DNA of 64,000 nt from Phascolarctos cinereus (GCF_002099425.1 NW_018343964.1:16736501-16800500); one strand, 5' to 3'; shown: positions 10,560 through 21,300, numbered from the stretch's first letter. The notes: generated by a model from the sequence alone, not told the origin. Made by a program: numbers and translations.

Positions 10560-10740
10560 TACAAAAAGGCTTCATGTCACAGTGGCTACAAAGCCAACCT
10601 GGGAATCAAAAAGACCTAAGTTCAAGTGATAGTTCTGATATCCACCGTCTATGTGACTGTGAAAAATCATGTAACCTCTGTTTCCCTCAGGCAACTCTCT
10701 AAGCCTGAGCTTATCTTCATTGGTACAGGGAGTTTCAACT
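10560..10740 (+). mobile_element. CORE-SINE variant
   Basis: 'ggcttcatgtcacagtggct', 'aaaagacctaagttcaagtg' and 'tccctcaggcaactctctaa'. The last motif is shared with the SINEs at 44.9 and 52.2 kb, so these three form one subfamily. Confidence 0.72.
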
Positions 10741-11225
10741 TAAAGTTATGGGTCAAGTTTCAAAAAACCTGGGAAGACATATATGAACTGAAGTTTGGAG
10801 TTTACAGAACTATGAGAACATTGTACACAGTAACCACAATATTGCAAGGATGAGCAACTGTGAAAGACTTAGCTACTCTGATCAATAAAACAATCCAAGA
10901 CAATTCTGAAGGACTCATAATCAAACTGCTATCCACATGCATAGAGAGAACTGATGAACTGAGTGCAGATTGAAGCATATTTTTCTTCTTTATTTTTCTT
11001 GGCTTTTTTTGTGTGTTTTCTTTTGCAACATGGCTCATATGGAATTATGTTTTGCATGACTTTACATATATAGTTGATATCATGTTTTTTACCTTCTCAA
11101 GGGGTGGGGAAGGAGCAGGAAGGAGGGAGGAAATTTGGAGTTCAAAATTTTTTTAAAAAAGAATGTTAAAACATTTTACACGTAAATGGGAAATATTTAA
11201 ATAAATAAAACTAAAAAAATAAAAT
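10741..11225 (+). mobile_element. L1 3' end (old)
   Basis: 5'-truncated L1. The frame around 10764-10853 reads KTWEDIYELK and RTLYTVTTIL, equivalent to the C-terminus of ORF2 in the younger L1 at 55-59 kb. It continues into the 3' UTR with 'ccaagacaattctgaaggac', a G-rich patch ('gggtggggaaggagcaggaa') and an A-rich end. Confidence 0.85.
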
Positions 11226-11849
11226 GACAGGTCAAGACTAAAACAAATACTAAATTTCTACTTAGTAACTAGTTGGTATTTCATGTGTTAACTGTTTGCA
11301 CCCTCTAAATATGAGTGCTCTGGAACAAAACTGGTTACCCTATCTATTTATGGCTCTGCCATCAGTGGAGGTATCTTTAAATCATATTCATAATTGAAAT
11401 TGATGCCTTAGCATAATTTAGATTACAAAGTTCTTTATAGCTGGTACTTCTCCTATTCTATAATAATTTCCTACCTCCTAGCCCTTTGATGGACATGATT
11501 CATAGGTGCCCAGTTGCCATCTGCCCCAAACTTGCTTTCTTCTAATACTTCTAACTACAATCTCATGACTATACATACCAGACTACCCCCAATCCTCATA
11601 CTTCTTCTCTTCTATCCTACTTTCTCACTAGCTCTCTGAAAACTGCTCTATCATTAATCCTAGGATTCTCTTGTCTTTTTCCATAGAAATAGAGTGGTAT
11701 GTCAATTGGATAAGAAATACTTTTTAATACAATTCCATTTTGTTAAACAAACGTGAGTGTGTCCTTTTACTGACACTAAATTGACTCATAATATCTGATA
11801 AAAGAAAACTGGAATGGTTTCCCCAACTTTCATTAGTTTTCTATCAGTT
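11226..11849. other. Unassigned sequence
   Basis: No repeat recognised. The first transposase-like sequence follows from about 11850. The left terminus of that transposon probably lies in this stretch, but I could not find it. Confidence 0.4.
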
Positions 11850-12846
11850 GGATGATAGATTTCATGCAACAAACATGTGTAGTATTTTTGATTTTATGGT
11901 TTCTAAGATATTACTTCAAGAAAATATGCAAATTTGTACCTCAAAGAACATTTTTGATGACTGTTAGAGATATTGCATCAGCTCTTGACATTGGGGTGTC
12001 AAGAATTTCAGGGATCATTGAACCATACTGCATTGTATCAATTATATTGAAGCACAAGTGAAAATGTAATCGAAAGTGAGAAACAACACTAAAAAAAATG
12101 ACAAGGTGTTGCTTAATTCAGCCTAGTTAATCCTCAGAAAATAAAAAAAAACCTTCAGAGGGAAATGGAGAAATCTTACTGATTTCTCAGTGTCATCTTC
12201 TTGAAATTGGACAGATATTGAGATCGGTTTAACAATGACAACTATGACAAAAGCTGCTAATTTTTGCTATAAAAGGGGGAGAGGGCAAGACAGTACAAAG
12301 ACTGGAATACTAAACTGTTGAAACATTCTTTATTAAAACTACACCAAAAGTTATTTTCCAAAATAGTCCAGATAAACTCAAAGCTTCTTCATCAGTCTAT
12401 AAGGAGATTTTTTTAAAAAACAATTTCCAGTGGGCCTGGCCTGGATGTTTTGTTCTCATTAAGGAAATGATGAACTGTGCTAAGTAGTCCGATATATCGA
12501 GAAGCAGGTTCATTCTCCATTTGCAGAAATTCCCAAATGGAGATGGAATGCTACAACAGGACCTCGAATCAAGTCACATGTCATGAGTGGTTAAAAAATT
12601 TATCGGAGAGATGGAGATAAACACTCTTCAGTGGCTTGAGAGCTCATCCCATTTAAGCCTCATTGATGACCTATGGCCTACAATCAAGGCCAGACTAGGA
12701 AAAAATTCCCTGTTTCTCACAGGAACTCTATCCAGTGTGATTGAAATGTGATTAAGAATTAAAGAATATGTGAAAAATCTTTTGAGCTCAATGCTAAATT
12801 ATATGAACTGAGTTATTAAAGCAAAAGGAGGATATTTTACATGTTA
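11850..12846 (+). pseudogene. Tc1/mariner transposase fossil
   Basis: Decayed DNA-transposon transposase, part of the host's fossil record rather than a host gene. An N-terminal piece (frame 11852-12061) reads TVRDIASALDIGVS, like the helix-turn-helix region of these enzymes. The C-terminal part is readable in one frame (12422-12846): WAWPGCF, LIKEMMN, then MLQQD, VVKKFI, LIDDLW and finally IKAKGGYF. MLQQD holds the second catalytic Asp. Exactly 34 residues separate it from the Asp in LIDDLW, the DD34D/E spacing of the superfamily. That C-terminal frame has four in-frame stops and the middle is unreadable, so it is dead. Terminal repeats were not identified. Confidence 0.8.
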
Positions 12847-12929
12847 AAAGTCTTTAAAATATAGAAAGTTATGAAGTTTATTGGATAAGTCAATAAATTT
12901 AAATTTACTTTGTCTCAGGGAACAAGAGA

Positions 12930-13915
12930 TAATTCACATGTCAAGTCTCTTGCTACTCTTTCCATTGCTGGTCACTCTGTCTTTCCCATCTTCCCAGAAA
13001 CACTGGGGTAGGAGAAAGTGTTGGCATAGTCATAGCTCCCCACTGCCATTTCCAGATCTTCCTTCTGTCACCATCACTCTGTATCTTCTCCTCTTTTGAG
13101 GTGCATTCCATCTGTCTAGGTAACCCTGCCAAAAATATAGTTTTGTTATTTGCCAACTTGTCATTCACTCTCACATTTCCCAAGGACTTCGATCCCTAGC
13201 TCACAGTCTTTTTCTCCATCCTTACCCTTGCTTTCATCCTTGCTGAATTCAGCATTCATGCTAATTTTCATTCAAATACCCAGGATTCCCAGCTCAACAA
13301 CCTCCTTCTTTCATTCACAAAACTTACATGCCTACTCCTCCACAACCACCTACTATGGCAGACTTACCTTAGCCCTCTCCATCACCCAGAGTTACTTCAG
13401 CTTCTCTCCACTTTCACTGACAAAATACTACTTCTGGGTTTCTTCCCCTCTTGCCTAGATTAATGCAATTATATCTTGTTTGGCCTACTCTACTCCACCA
13501 TACCCTTCACACAGCTGCTAAAATAAGCTTCCTTAGACACAAGTCTGATATGTTTGCCTGGTCGTTTCCACAATTTGGATTCCAACCATCTGTCACATTA
13601 TTCCTCCTTTGTTCCAGCCAACCTAGACTAGATGTTCCTTGAACTTGACATGACATCTTCCATCTCCATCACTGGTACAAGCTATCCCCAAGCCTAGAAT
13701 ACATCCCTCCTCAATTCTGTCTTTCAATTCCTTATCTTCCTTCAAGGCTCAGCTTAGAGGCCAACTACTCCTCTGTCATACTTTCCTGATCCTTCCTGCT
13801 ATCACTGTCTTCTCCCTCCTCAAATATACCCAGAAGACTTGATCTAATCTCCGCTTTGACCCTTGAACTCCATACCATGTATTACACTTAAATCTATCAC
13901 ATACTCCCAACTCCC
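12930..13915 (+). mobile_element. LINE-2 ORF and 3' region (decayed)
   Basis: The right part (13440-13900) is clear L2: 'gcctagattaatgcaattat', 'cacagctgctaaaataagct' and 'tcaaggctcagcttagaggc'. The left part (12930-13440) is pyrimidine-rich. Around 13370-13430 it keeps 'ccatcacccagagttact' and 'tccactttcactgacaaaat', which I read as the endonuclease-coding region of an L2/CR1-type LINE. The ~102-codon frame at 13150-13458 is a remnant of this, not a gene. Confidence 0.68.
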
Positions 13916-14438
13916 ACCTTAAGGCAAGGTAATTTTTCTTTCTTTCTTCTTTTGTCTTTGTATTCCCAATGCTTTGTACAAAGAAAAAAAATAATAAATG
14001 GTTGTGAATTTGACAAGGAAATAATAAGGAAAGTCAGAATATCTCAGAAAATCTAGCATGTCCTGGCTATATTTGCAACATTTTTGTTTATAAACACTTC
14101 TACATGTAAACGCCTGACAACTTTCTGGTAAGTTCATTGAAAATAATTTTTAAAGCATTTTTTTCATGGGTTAGTATCACTTCCTTTCACCTATCCTGCC
14201 TGAACTAAACAAGAATGCCTTGTACAATGTTTATGTTATATGTAGTACAGAGCAGAATAGATGGCATAGCTTTTCATTCCATTGCCTTCCATCTTTGTTT
14301 CCCTAACAAAGGGCAGATTAACCCACTTGTGAAACACTTTGTGTCCTTCACACCATGAATCTGCAACAGGGAAATGGATCACTGGACTAGAGAAATATCT
14401 CCCTCCTTGCCCACTAGAGGCCCCAGTTCGGAGGAAAA
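13916..14438. other. Unassigned sequence
   Basis: No element recognised. Two antisense frames of ~70 codons lack any support. Confidence 0.4.
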
Positions 14439-14495
14439 TGCCCAAAACATAGTTAATGCTTAATAAGTGCTTGCAGGTGTATAGCTGATTGATCT
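14439..14495 (+). mobile_element. LINE-2 terminal fragment
   Basis: 'catagttaatgcttaataag' followed by 'gatt' words is the extreme L2 3' end. Too short to say more. Confidence 0.55.
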
Positions 14496-14534
14496 TCCCA
14501 GTACCTCCACATGAAGGCCCACATGGCCATCACC

Positions 14535-14825
14535 TCTATTTTGGCAATCAATAAGCAATTACTAAGTTATTACTAAGAGTCAGGCACTATGCTAAGTTGT
14601 AGGGATACAATGAAAGACAAAAACAGTTCCAGCCTTCAAAGAATTGACTTCCTAATGGAGAAGACAACATGCAGCAAATTAGGTACATACAATATCTATT
14701 CGGAGTAGAAGGAAAGTAAACTCAGAGAAGAAGGTAGTAGCAGGTAGGATGCTTGGAAAAGCCTCCAGCAAAAGATGAGGTCTGAATCTTGATTTACACT
14801 TACCTGAGTCTTTGAACTTAGCCAT
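14535..14825 (-). mobile_element. LINE-2 3' region, antisense
   Basis: 'gtcaggcactatgctaagtt', 'gggatacaatgaaagacaaa', 'atggagaagacaacatgcag' and 'ggaaaagcctccagcaaaag' match the reversed L2 3' UTR in order. Confidence 0.78.
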
Positions 14826-14974
14826 GAAAATAGGAAGTTCTGGCCTCAGTTCTGAAGTGAAGTCGGGCTGCGCCAGAGCGCGTTTAGGCACCACCCTGGG
14901 TCCTGCAGGGTATTCTCCACTTTAAGCATTTTCCAGGGTCAGTAGGCCAACAGTGACTTGCTGCCTCTGGAAAT
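14826..14974. other. Unassigned sequence with a CpG cluster
   Basis: Contains five CpGs in about 35 bp (14858-14890, around 'gtcgggctgcgcc') in an otherwise CpG-poor window. No repeat recognised. Confidence 0.4.
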
Positions 14975-15090
14975 ACTATCTATACATATACACAAAAATA
15001 TCCATACCAGCACTTTTTATAGTAGCAAAGAACCGTAAGGAAAGTAAAGGCTCATTTACTGGTGAATGACGAAGGTGACTGAAGAATGTA
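14975..15090 (+). mobile_element. L1 ORF2 fragment
   Basis: 'caaaaatatccataccagca' and 'ctttttatagtagcaaagaa' correspond to the ORF2 segment that reads TKIFIAALFVVAKNW in the L1 at 55-59 kb. Short, old and unflanked by a TSD. Confidence 0.65.
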
Positions 15091-15279
15091 ACTGATTTTT
15101 ACTGTTGTTGGGAATTCCCAGGCAAGGAAAAATTCTTGAATCTGGTTGTTGCCTTCTCTGTAACTCTGAGTCTGAGACTCACCTAGAGCACTAAGGACTT
15201 TTGACTTGCCTGAGGGAAAAAAGGCCAAGTTCTCCCACTGGAACCAGGGCCATGGCCAGGCATACTGACCCATGCCCTG
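15091..15279. other. Unassigned sequence
   Basis: No element recognised. Confidence 0.35.
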
Positions 15280-15426
15280 CCACTGGACTTTGATGACTCT
15301 GGATGAAAGAGTGAGGTTGATGAATTTGCACAGCTCTACCTCACTGAAATCCGGTTCACTTGCAAATCAAGACATCACCCTTCTGATGTCATTGGTACTC
15401 TCCAAGAGGGAAGGACAAATAACAAC
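15280..15426 (+). mobile_element. Unnamed dispersed repeat, copy A
   Basis: 147 bp block starting at 'gactttgatgactctggatg', through 'agagtgaggttgatga', 'aatcaagacatcaccctt' and 'aagggacaaa'-like AAC-rich end. The same order of words recurs inverted at 41680-41817 and truncated at 32216-32269. I do not recognise a family name. The AAC-rich terminus suggests an RTE-type 3' end (inference). Confidence 0.7.
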
Positions 15427-15530
15427 TTGCCTAAAGTCACACAGCCAACAAATGTCCATGGTAGCCTTGAATCCAGCTCTTCTTGGCTCTGAATCAAGCT
15501 CTTTATTCAGCATGACGCACAGTTTCTCAT
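15427..15530 (-). mobile_element. CORE-SINE fragment, antisense
   Basis: 'acttgcctaaagtcacacag' and 'agccttgaatccagctcttc' are the reversed CORE and head. Abuts the unnamed repeat. Confidence 0.65.
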
Positions 15531-15554
15531 TGCCCAGCAGAGAACATCAGATAA

Positions 15555-16080
15555 GAAGAATTCGGAGATAACTTGAATGATTTGCAAGAACTGATACAGA
15601 GCAATAGTTTGTGATCTCATGACTCTTTATACTCTTGATAATTTCTGAAGATCTTTGTCAAAGAGCTTTTGTTTATGTGGTCATATCTATTGATATTTAC
15701 CACCTTAGAAACTGAAATGTCTTGACATTATAAAAATTGTTTTGACCTTTGACTCCCTGAAGATATCTTAGGGACTCCCAAGCTTTCCCTGACCACATTT
15801 TGAAAACTGTACAGCAATGGAAGCAGAAACAAAAGAATGACTTGTATAATGATCACAGTAACCTGAAGGGAAATGACATTGAAGGACTTCAGAAATCTGA
15901 TCATGGACCAATCAAATTTCAGAGGACCAATGACAAGGCAAGCAAAGAATTAGTAGACTAAAATTATAGGATAAAGATATATTTTCAGACAAAGTCAATA
16001 TGCTGATTTTGTTTTGCTTAACTATGCTTATTTGTTGCAAAATAAGGGCTCTTGGGCAGAGAGATTCACTGGAAAGTGAA
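15555..16080 (+). mobile_element. L1 3' end split by a hAT-Charlie-like MITE
   Basis: Left piece 15555-15602 ('gcaagaactgatacagagc') and right piece 15810-16080 ('ggaagcagaaacaaaagaat', 'cttcagaaatctgatcatgg', 'tgattttgttttgcttaact') are consecutive parts of a marsupial L1 C-terminus and 3' UTR. The 114-codon frame at 16000-16344 begins in this UTR and is not a gene. Confidence 0.72.
15603..15809. mobile_element. hAT-Charlie-like MITE
   Basis: The right end 'gaccacattttgaaaactg' matches the common hAT-Charlie terminus (gaccacactttgagaaccactg-like). The interior 'agagcttttgtttatgtggt', then 'catatctattgatatttacc', is the interior seen in non-autonomous mammalian Charlie elements. The candidate 8 bp TSD tacagagc/tacagcaa matches at 5 of 8 positions, so the boundaries are approximate. 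Confidence 0.68.
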
Positions 16081-16603
16081 AATGACATAGGAGGAAAAAA
16101 GAAGAGAAAAGAAACTCTGTTTAAGGTAGATTTTCAAATACTGTCCAGATCTAGTCCAGTGTCTCTAACCAGACAAAGAAGAGTCCAAATTTTGTATAAA
16201 CCTACTGGGGACTTGGTTTTTTTTAGACCAAATATGGATACTCCCAAGAAAACCTCAAACCACATCTTCAAAGGGTGTCAGATGAATGGCCAGATGTTGA
16301 GATGGGAAAAATTTGCAGATACAAAAATTATCTTCCTCATTTGACCCTAACTATATTCCTAGGATGGACAGTAAGTAGATAGAATAGTTCTTTTGGTCTT
16401 AAACAAAAGAAAGAAAAAGAAAAGCTATTTCTACTTCAAGATTCCTCAATGCACTCAGCTTGGTACAAACATCCCATGCAGCCAAGGGTGACAGATACAT
16501 CCAGAGCCATTCTCTGTTTTACTCAAGGTCAGAGCTCATATTCAGCTTGATGAACCATGATGGGATGGCGTGCTACATGAGCAAATCTCATCATTTCTGA
16601 ATA
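16081..16603. other. Unassigned sequence
   Basis: The frame through 16110-16344 (part of a 114-codon ORF) has no recognisable domain. No repeat seen. Confidence 0.4.
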
Positions 16604-16658
16604 GGGGTGAGGGAGAAAGGGGGGGGTGAGGGAGAAAGGGGAGAGTAAGGGAGAAAGA
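16604..16658. repeat. Short G-rich minisatellite
   Basis: Nearly three tandem copies of an 18-20 bp unit of the form GGGTGAGGGAGAAAGGG. G-runs of three or more recur regularly, so G-quadruplex formation is conceivable. Confidence 0.8.
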
Positions 16659-16721
16659 ACAACTTAACAGAAGCGTTAAGTGCTTGGAGCATATGGAAAA
16701 GGAATGGAGATTAAATTAAAG

Positions 16722-16898
16722 ATAAAAATGGATTTGGAGTCAGCAGGCCTGGGTTCAAATCCTGGCTTTGCCGCTCACTAACTTTGTTACCTTGGGAAAT
16801 TCGCTTATCCTCTCTAAGACTGTTTTCTCATCTATAAAATGAAAACGTTAGAATAGGTTACTTCTAAGATCTCTTCTGGATCAGAATTAGTGATCATA
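16722..16898 (+). mobile_element. MIR (CORE-SINE)
   Basis: 'ggcctgggttcaaatcctgg', 'gttaccttgggaaattcgct', 'tgttttctcatctataaaat' and 'aagatctcttctggatca'. Confidence 0.87.
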
Positions 16899-17024
16899 TG
16901 AACTCTGGCTTTTTATGGTTTCCACCCTAGGTTTTCTGACATCTGGTCCCCAGTAAAGTTACTCCTATTAGCTGGTAGCAGGTGTTTAAGGGAGCGATCC
17001 ATGGGACAGTAGATAGAATGTCAT
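16899..17024. other. Unassigned sequence
   Basis: No element recognised. Confidence 0.35.
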
Positions 17025-17140
17025 TTCCTCGAGACTGAGGACTGTTTCATTTTTTTGTTTTTCAAACCTCAGAGCCTAGCACGATACCTGTTCCTGATTA
17101 TTGTTTGCTGACTTGTTGATTAATTGGTTGTCTGCAGCTG
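17025..17140 (+). mobile_element. LINE-2 3' end
   Basis: 'gagactgaggactgtttcat', 'cagagcctagcacgatacct' and a final 'gacttgttgattaattgg'. Confidence 0.7.
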
Positions 17141-17689
17141 ACACTCTCTTCCATAATATCAAATTGTTGTTTCCTCTGCATCCCTATACAGGGGTGGGGG
17201 TGAGGGGCACAGCAATAGGTATCACCCAGTACCTGACTACATAAAATAGATAAATAAACCAAATGCTTCTTTTAAAAAATTCTTCATTGAAAAGTTCTTC
17301 CTTAATTAGTGTGCCCAAGACCTTCTCAAATGATTTTTATTTTTAATGTGCTCTTCCTTCAACATTTAGTTTGGGGATAAATAAGACAAAACAACTAAAC
17401 AACCATCGATTCATGAATCCTTGTCAGAATTCATGGGATGGAGTTTGCTGTTGTAGTGGTCATTTTTTCCACTAAGGGGATCACAGGGCTTACCATCAAT
17501 AACCAACCTGAGCTCTTCAGAGAGGCTGATTTAAGCTTAATGTGGGGGAAATCTTCCTACCATCTGATCCTGGACAAAAGTGGAATGAGTTCTTCTGGAA
17601 GTGGTGGGCTCCCCATCTTCCTGAAGGTCTTCATACAGCTTCTGTATGACCACTTGTGGGGGGAACGTAATAGAGACCATTCCTATAAA
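17141..17689. other. Unassigned sequence
   Basis: Includes most of a 91-codon frame (17438-17713) with no recognisable domain. Its end runs into the adjacent SINE, which argues against a gene. Confidence 0.4.
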
Positions 17690-17955
17690 GGGATGATAAT
17701 AGCTCATAAATAGCTAGCATTTATGTATCACTTAAAGATTTACAAAGCGTTTTGCTTATGTTAACTCATTTGATCCTCTCAACAGCCCTGGTTGGTAGGT
17801 GCTATTATTATCCCCATTTTAAAGATGAGGAAACTGAGGCACATAGGTGATTTGCCCAGGGTCACACAGCTAGCATGTTTCTGAGTCACGACTCAGACTC
17901 AGGCCGTCCTTATTCCAAGTCCCAAACTCTATCCACTGCACCATCTAGCTACAGG
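17690..17955 (-). mobile_element. CORE-SINE, full-length antisense
   Basis: Clean copy running from 'ataatagctcataaatagct' through 'tttgatcctctcaacagccc', 'gatgaggaaactgaggcaca' and 'ggtcacacagctagcatg' to 'ctatccactgcaccatctag'. Confidence 0.9.
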
Positions 17956-18424
17956 TAAGGGTTGAACTATTTTCCAACTCTAAGACTCTGTGACTTGTTC
18001 TAGATAGAGAGACAAGAAAATATTATATGAAGCAAAGTCGAATAATTCCAAATCAACAAGGGCACAGCAATAAGTAGAGCATGGACTGAATATCTGAGTC
18101 CCAATGGACCATGGAATAAAGTAGTAGTCAGGATGGGGGCAGGATTAATTAAAGAAGGTTTATTAGAGGAGATAAATTTTGAATCAGTTCTCTATTATCA
18201 TACTTTGCTCCCTCTCTAAAAATGGTCCACTCTATTTTTTTTCCTGCTTGACTCAGTTTCCCCTAGAGACTCTACTTAAATAAGAATATTCATTGTCATT
18301 TTTAAAAATAAAGAAATAAATACTAGTTTTAGATGAAATTTTCCCTTCCAGGAATCTGTGACATCTATAGTTCCTTAAACCACTTCAGGGAGAACTCTTC
18401 TGTCTCCCATGTGTATGACTATGT
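17956..18424. other. Unassigned sequence
   Basis: Contains a MIR-like tail word at 17970-18000 ('ccaactctaagactctgtga') but otherwise nothing recognised. Confidence 0.4.
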
Positions 18425-18565
18425 CCTGGTCATATGATTTAATCTGGCACCAGCTCTGTCTCTAATAAACCTATAACATTTGGCAAGCCATTTTGTTCCT
18501 CTGCATCACTGTTACCTCAACTGTGAAATGAAGAGATTTAGAGTGAACAGGAGCTTTACAGATAA
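18425..18565 (+). mobile_element. MIR fragment
   Basis: 'acatttggcaagccattttg', 'tgttacctcaactgtgaaat' and 'gaagagatttagagtg' form a diverged MIR 3' half. Confidence 0.6.
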
Positions 18566-19999
18566 CTTCACCCAACAATCTTTCAATTGACTTTGCAGAA
18601 GTAGGGGCTGTCATAAGATATCCTGTGAAGCTGTTGCTTTGGGCCCTTCCCTGACATTCTTCTATGAGTAAATTTCTTTTGGGGTTGGAGATGTGACTTT
18701 TGGTCTTATCATGGAAAAACATGTGTAGGGGATATTTATTGTTCTTCCTAAATAGCCAAGCTGCTTCTTAGGAATTTTAGACAGCTGCCCATCAACTTGA
18801 GGAAGGTAAGTCAATAGGTGTGGGTATTTTTCTCCCTAGGTCATTGTGCTTTATTGGACATAACAAAGGCTCTGGTCAGCCGGTGTATGGTAGAAAGGTA
18901 AGTGGCTCAAAAAACCCTCTGTCTTGGCCTATTATGAGTTTCTGAGAAAGGAAACTCAGGCCAAATCAATACATCCTCTGCGTAGATTTCAAATGGCTGT
19001 GACGTTGGTCCAGCAGAGCTGTTTTTAGTGAGGATATTCTAGATCTTATGGATTTGACATGAACTTGGCCTAGTGCCCTAACAGAATGCAATGTAGGCAT
19101 AATTTGGTTTTCCTGTAATTGTCTATTTAACTTGGCAATCCAGACTAATTTTTTCCTGTGAATTGAGCTCAGGACGTCACTAGGACAGTGGTCAGGTTAA
19201 TTAATGAGGCATAATAATGCTCATAATAAAAGCTTATGATCTGAGCCCTCTTCCCTCTCCTTTCCTCTCTCCTTCCCCGTGGACAGCTGGTTGCCCCACA
19301 GGAATCTGTGAGTCACATTTTGTTAAAGGAGTTTCTTCTCTCCTCAACATAAACAACATTGAGGGGAAAATAATAACTGGAGAACCATCTGTCTGATTGA
19401 GTCCTTGACTGTGTTTTTTTTTCACTTCCCCCTATTGCATGTTAAAGGAAGTAAATAGAAAAAGATGGCTAATTATACTGCTGTTTACTGATCACAGAGC
19501 CACTTTTATTGTATTTATTTTAAATGCTATTCAGTCCCACACCCAAAGCCTTAGCCATCTTTTTGCTCAGTCTCCTTTGGAGGCATGTGGATAGGCTCTT
19601 AGATAAAAATGAACCTGTTCTTATGCTCCTTTAACTTTCATTGCCTAATGTCATCTAGGGATCATGGAACCCTTTGGAATCAATTAGCATATTAGGTAAG
19701 AGTGAATCTGTCCTGTTATACCAGTGCCAAGATAATGACTGAATGAACACTACAATATTCAGGCTAAGTTGACTTACTTAAATATTCAGGGCAAAATTGT
19801 GCACTAGGTGAATATATCTTGCTTTAAACAACCCCATCCTCAACTTTCTGTCTCTCCCTTCCCCAGTCAATGTCCCAGTCACTTCCTAGACTGCAGATAC
19901 TTCCACCAATCTTAAATATCCCTGGATTCTGAAGTTAAGGATTCCTAGAACTTACTATGTTACTGCTGTCATACAGTACATATTTCACACCAGCCTTTT
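18566..19999. other. Repeat-poor unassigned sequence
   Basis: About 1.4 kb in which I recognise no transposable element, although the surroundings are repeat-dense. It holds AT-rich words such as TTAATTAATGAGGC near 19197. Short frames on both strands look random. It may include regulatory sequence, but nothing proves it. Confidence 0.45.
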
Positions 20000-20490
20000 G
20001 AAAGCCCTGATGTTCAAAGCAAAAATTGGTTCTCATCCTAGGTTTGCCACAGACTTTGGGCATATCCCCTTCACCTACAGGCCTTAGGCTCTTCATTTGT
20101 ATAGTGTGGGAGTTGGATTACAATTCTAGAACTTCAAAGGTGAAAGGTTTCCCTAGAGTCATGTCATCCAACCTCTACCTAAACAAGAATCCTCTCAACA
20201 ACACTCCTGACAAGTTATCATCTAACTAGCAATGAATTTCCAGAAATAGGCAACTCATTACCTTCTGAAGCAATGTATTCCACTGTTAGCTCAATTTGTT
20301 AGGAAAATTTTCTCCATATAGAGCCAAAATTTTCATCTTCCACTCATTGCATCTAGTTTTAACCACTGAGGGCAATCTGAAGAATCTCTTTTTTACACAA
20401 AAGGCTTTTATATGTCAGAAGACAGTTATGATATGTTCCTGTAATTCCTAATGTCTCTTCCAGCTCTGAGATGCCTTGATTCTCTAAGGG
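20000..20490 (+). mobile_element. MIR split by a CR1/L3-like insertion
   Basis: Left piece 20000-20122 ('gtttgccacagactttgggc', 'gtgggagttggattacaatt') and right piece 20448-20490 ('tgtctcttccagctctgaga') join into one MIR when the intervening antisense CR1/L3-like block is set aside. Confidence 0.68.
20123..20447 (-). mobile_element. CR1/L3-like LINE 3' fragment, antisense
   Basis: 'gtcatgtcatccaacctcta', 'aatcctctcaacaacactcc', 'gcaatgtattccactgttag' and 'tgttaggaaaattttctcca' follow the order of the reversed 3' region of CR1/L3 LINEs. Confidence 0.7.
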
Positions 20491-20974
20491 GAAAGAGCAG
20501 CCTGTGTTAGAAGGCTTGGAAGTTCAAAATTCTGTAAAACAAGTGCACGCAATACTAAGATTCCCCTGGCAGAAATCATGATGGGTCAATCTTTGGCTCA
20601 CACCATTGCCAAGTATTTGGAAGCTGAGTGGAACAAAAGGTTTGGACTGAGGTGGTAGATTCCATGTGAGGCATGGGCAATGAAGTACTATTGCAAGCTT
20701 AGAATGACTAACAGCTTAAGAATTAGACACATCATGAAACATAGTGTCCATGATATAGGGAGAGTTCTACCTTTCTTGAATTTTGAAACCCCCTCCTCCA
20801 ATCTTTTCAGTCACACACATATGCACAGATAGCAACACTATGGGCCCTGCCATCTTTGAAATAATTGATTATCAGTCTTCTTGGAGTTGTGACACTCCAT
20901 TCATGGCTGTGTGATTTCATTATACCTTACCTCACTCAAGGTATAGTATGTAACATGTCATTTTAATTAAAAGT
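20491..20974. other. Unassigned sequence
   Basis: No repeat or coding feature recognised. Confidence 0.4.
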
Positions 20975-21300
20975 AATTGAGAGGCAGGATGGAACAGTGG
21001 AAAAAGCAATGGATTTGGTGTCAGAGGACCTATGTTCAAATCTTGGCTCTATCACCTTCTACTTTTGTCATCTTGGTCAAAGTGATACTTCATCCCCCTC
21101 TGGGCCTCAGTTTCCTCAACCATAAAATGAAATGCTTGTATTCAATGACCTTTACTGTCTCTTCCAGCTCTAGGACTATGTTCCTATATCTGTGATTGTG
21201 CCTCCTTGGGCTTCAGTTTCCTCAAATGTGAAATGATGGGATTGAAATAGATGATCTCTGAGATCTGTCTCTTCTAGATCTAAATCTCTGGTCCTATGAT
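20975..21300 (+). mobile_element. MIR plus a second MIR 3' half in tandem
   Basis: 20975-21195 is a near-complete MIR ('ggaacagtggaaaaagcaat', 'ggcctcagtttcctcaacca', 'ctgtctcttccagctctagg'). At 21203-21300 the 3' half recurs in the same orientation ('gggcttcagtttcctcaaat', 'gatgatctctgagatctgtc'). This is either partial tandem duplication or two adjacent insertions. Confidence 0.85.

Noticed and set aside
16000-16344. 114-codon frame as a small host gene
   Set aside because: Its first part is L1 3' UTR and the rest has no recognisable domain or exon context.
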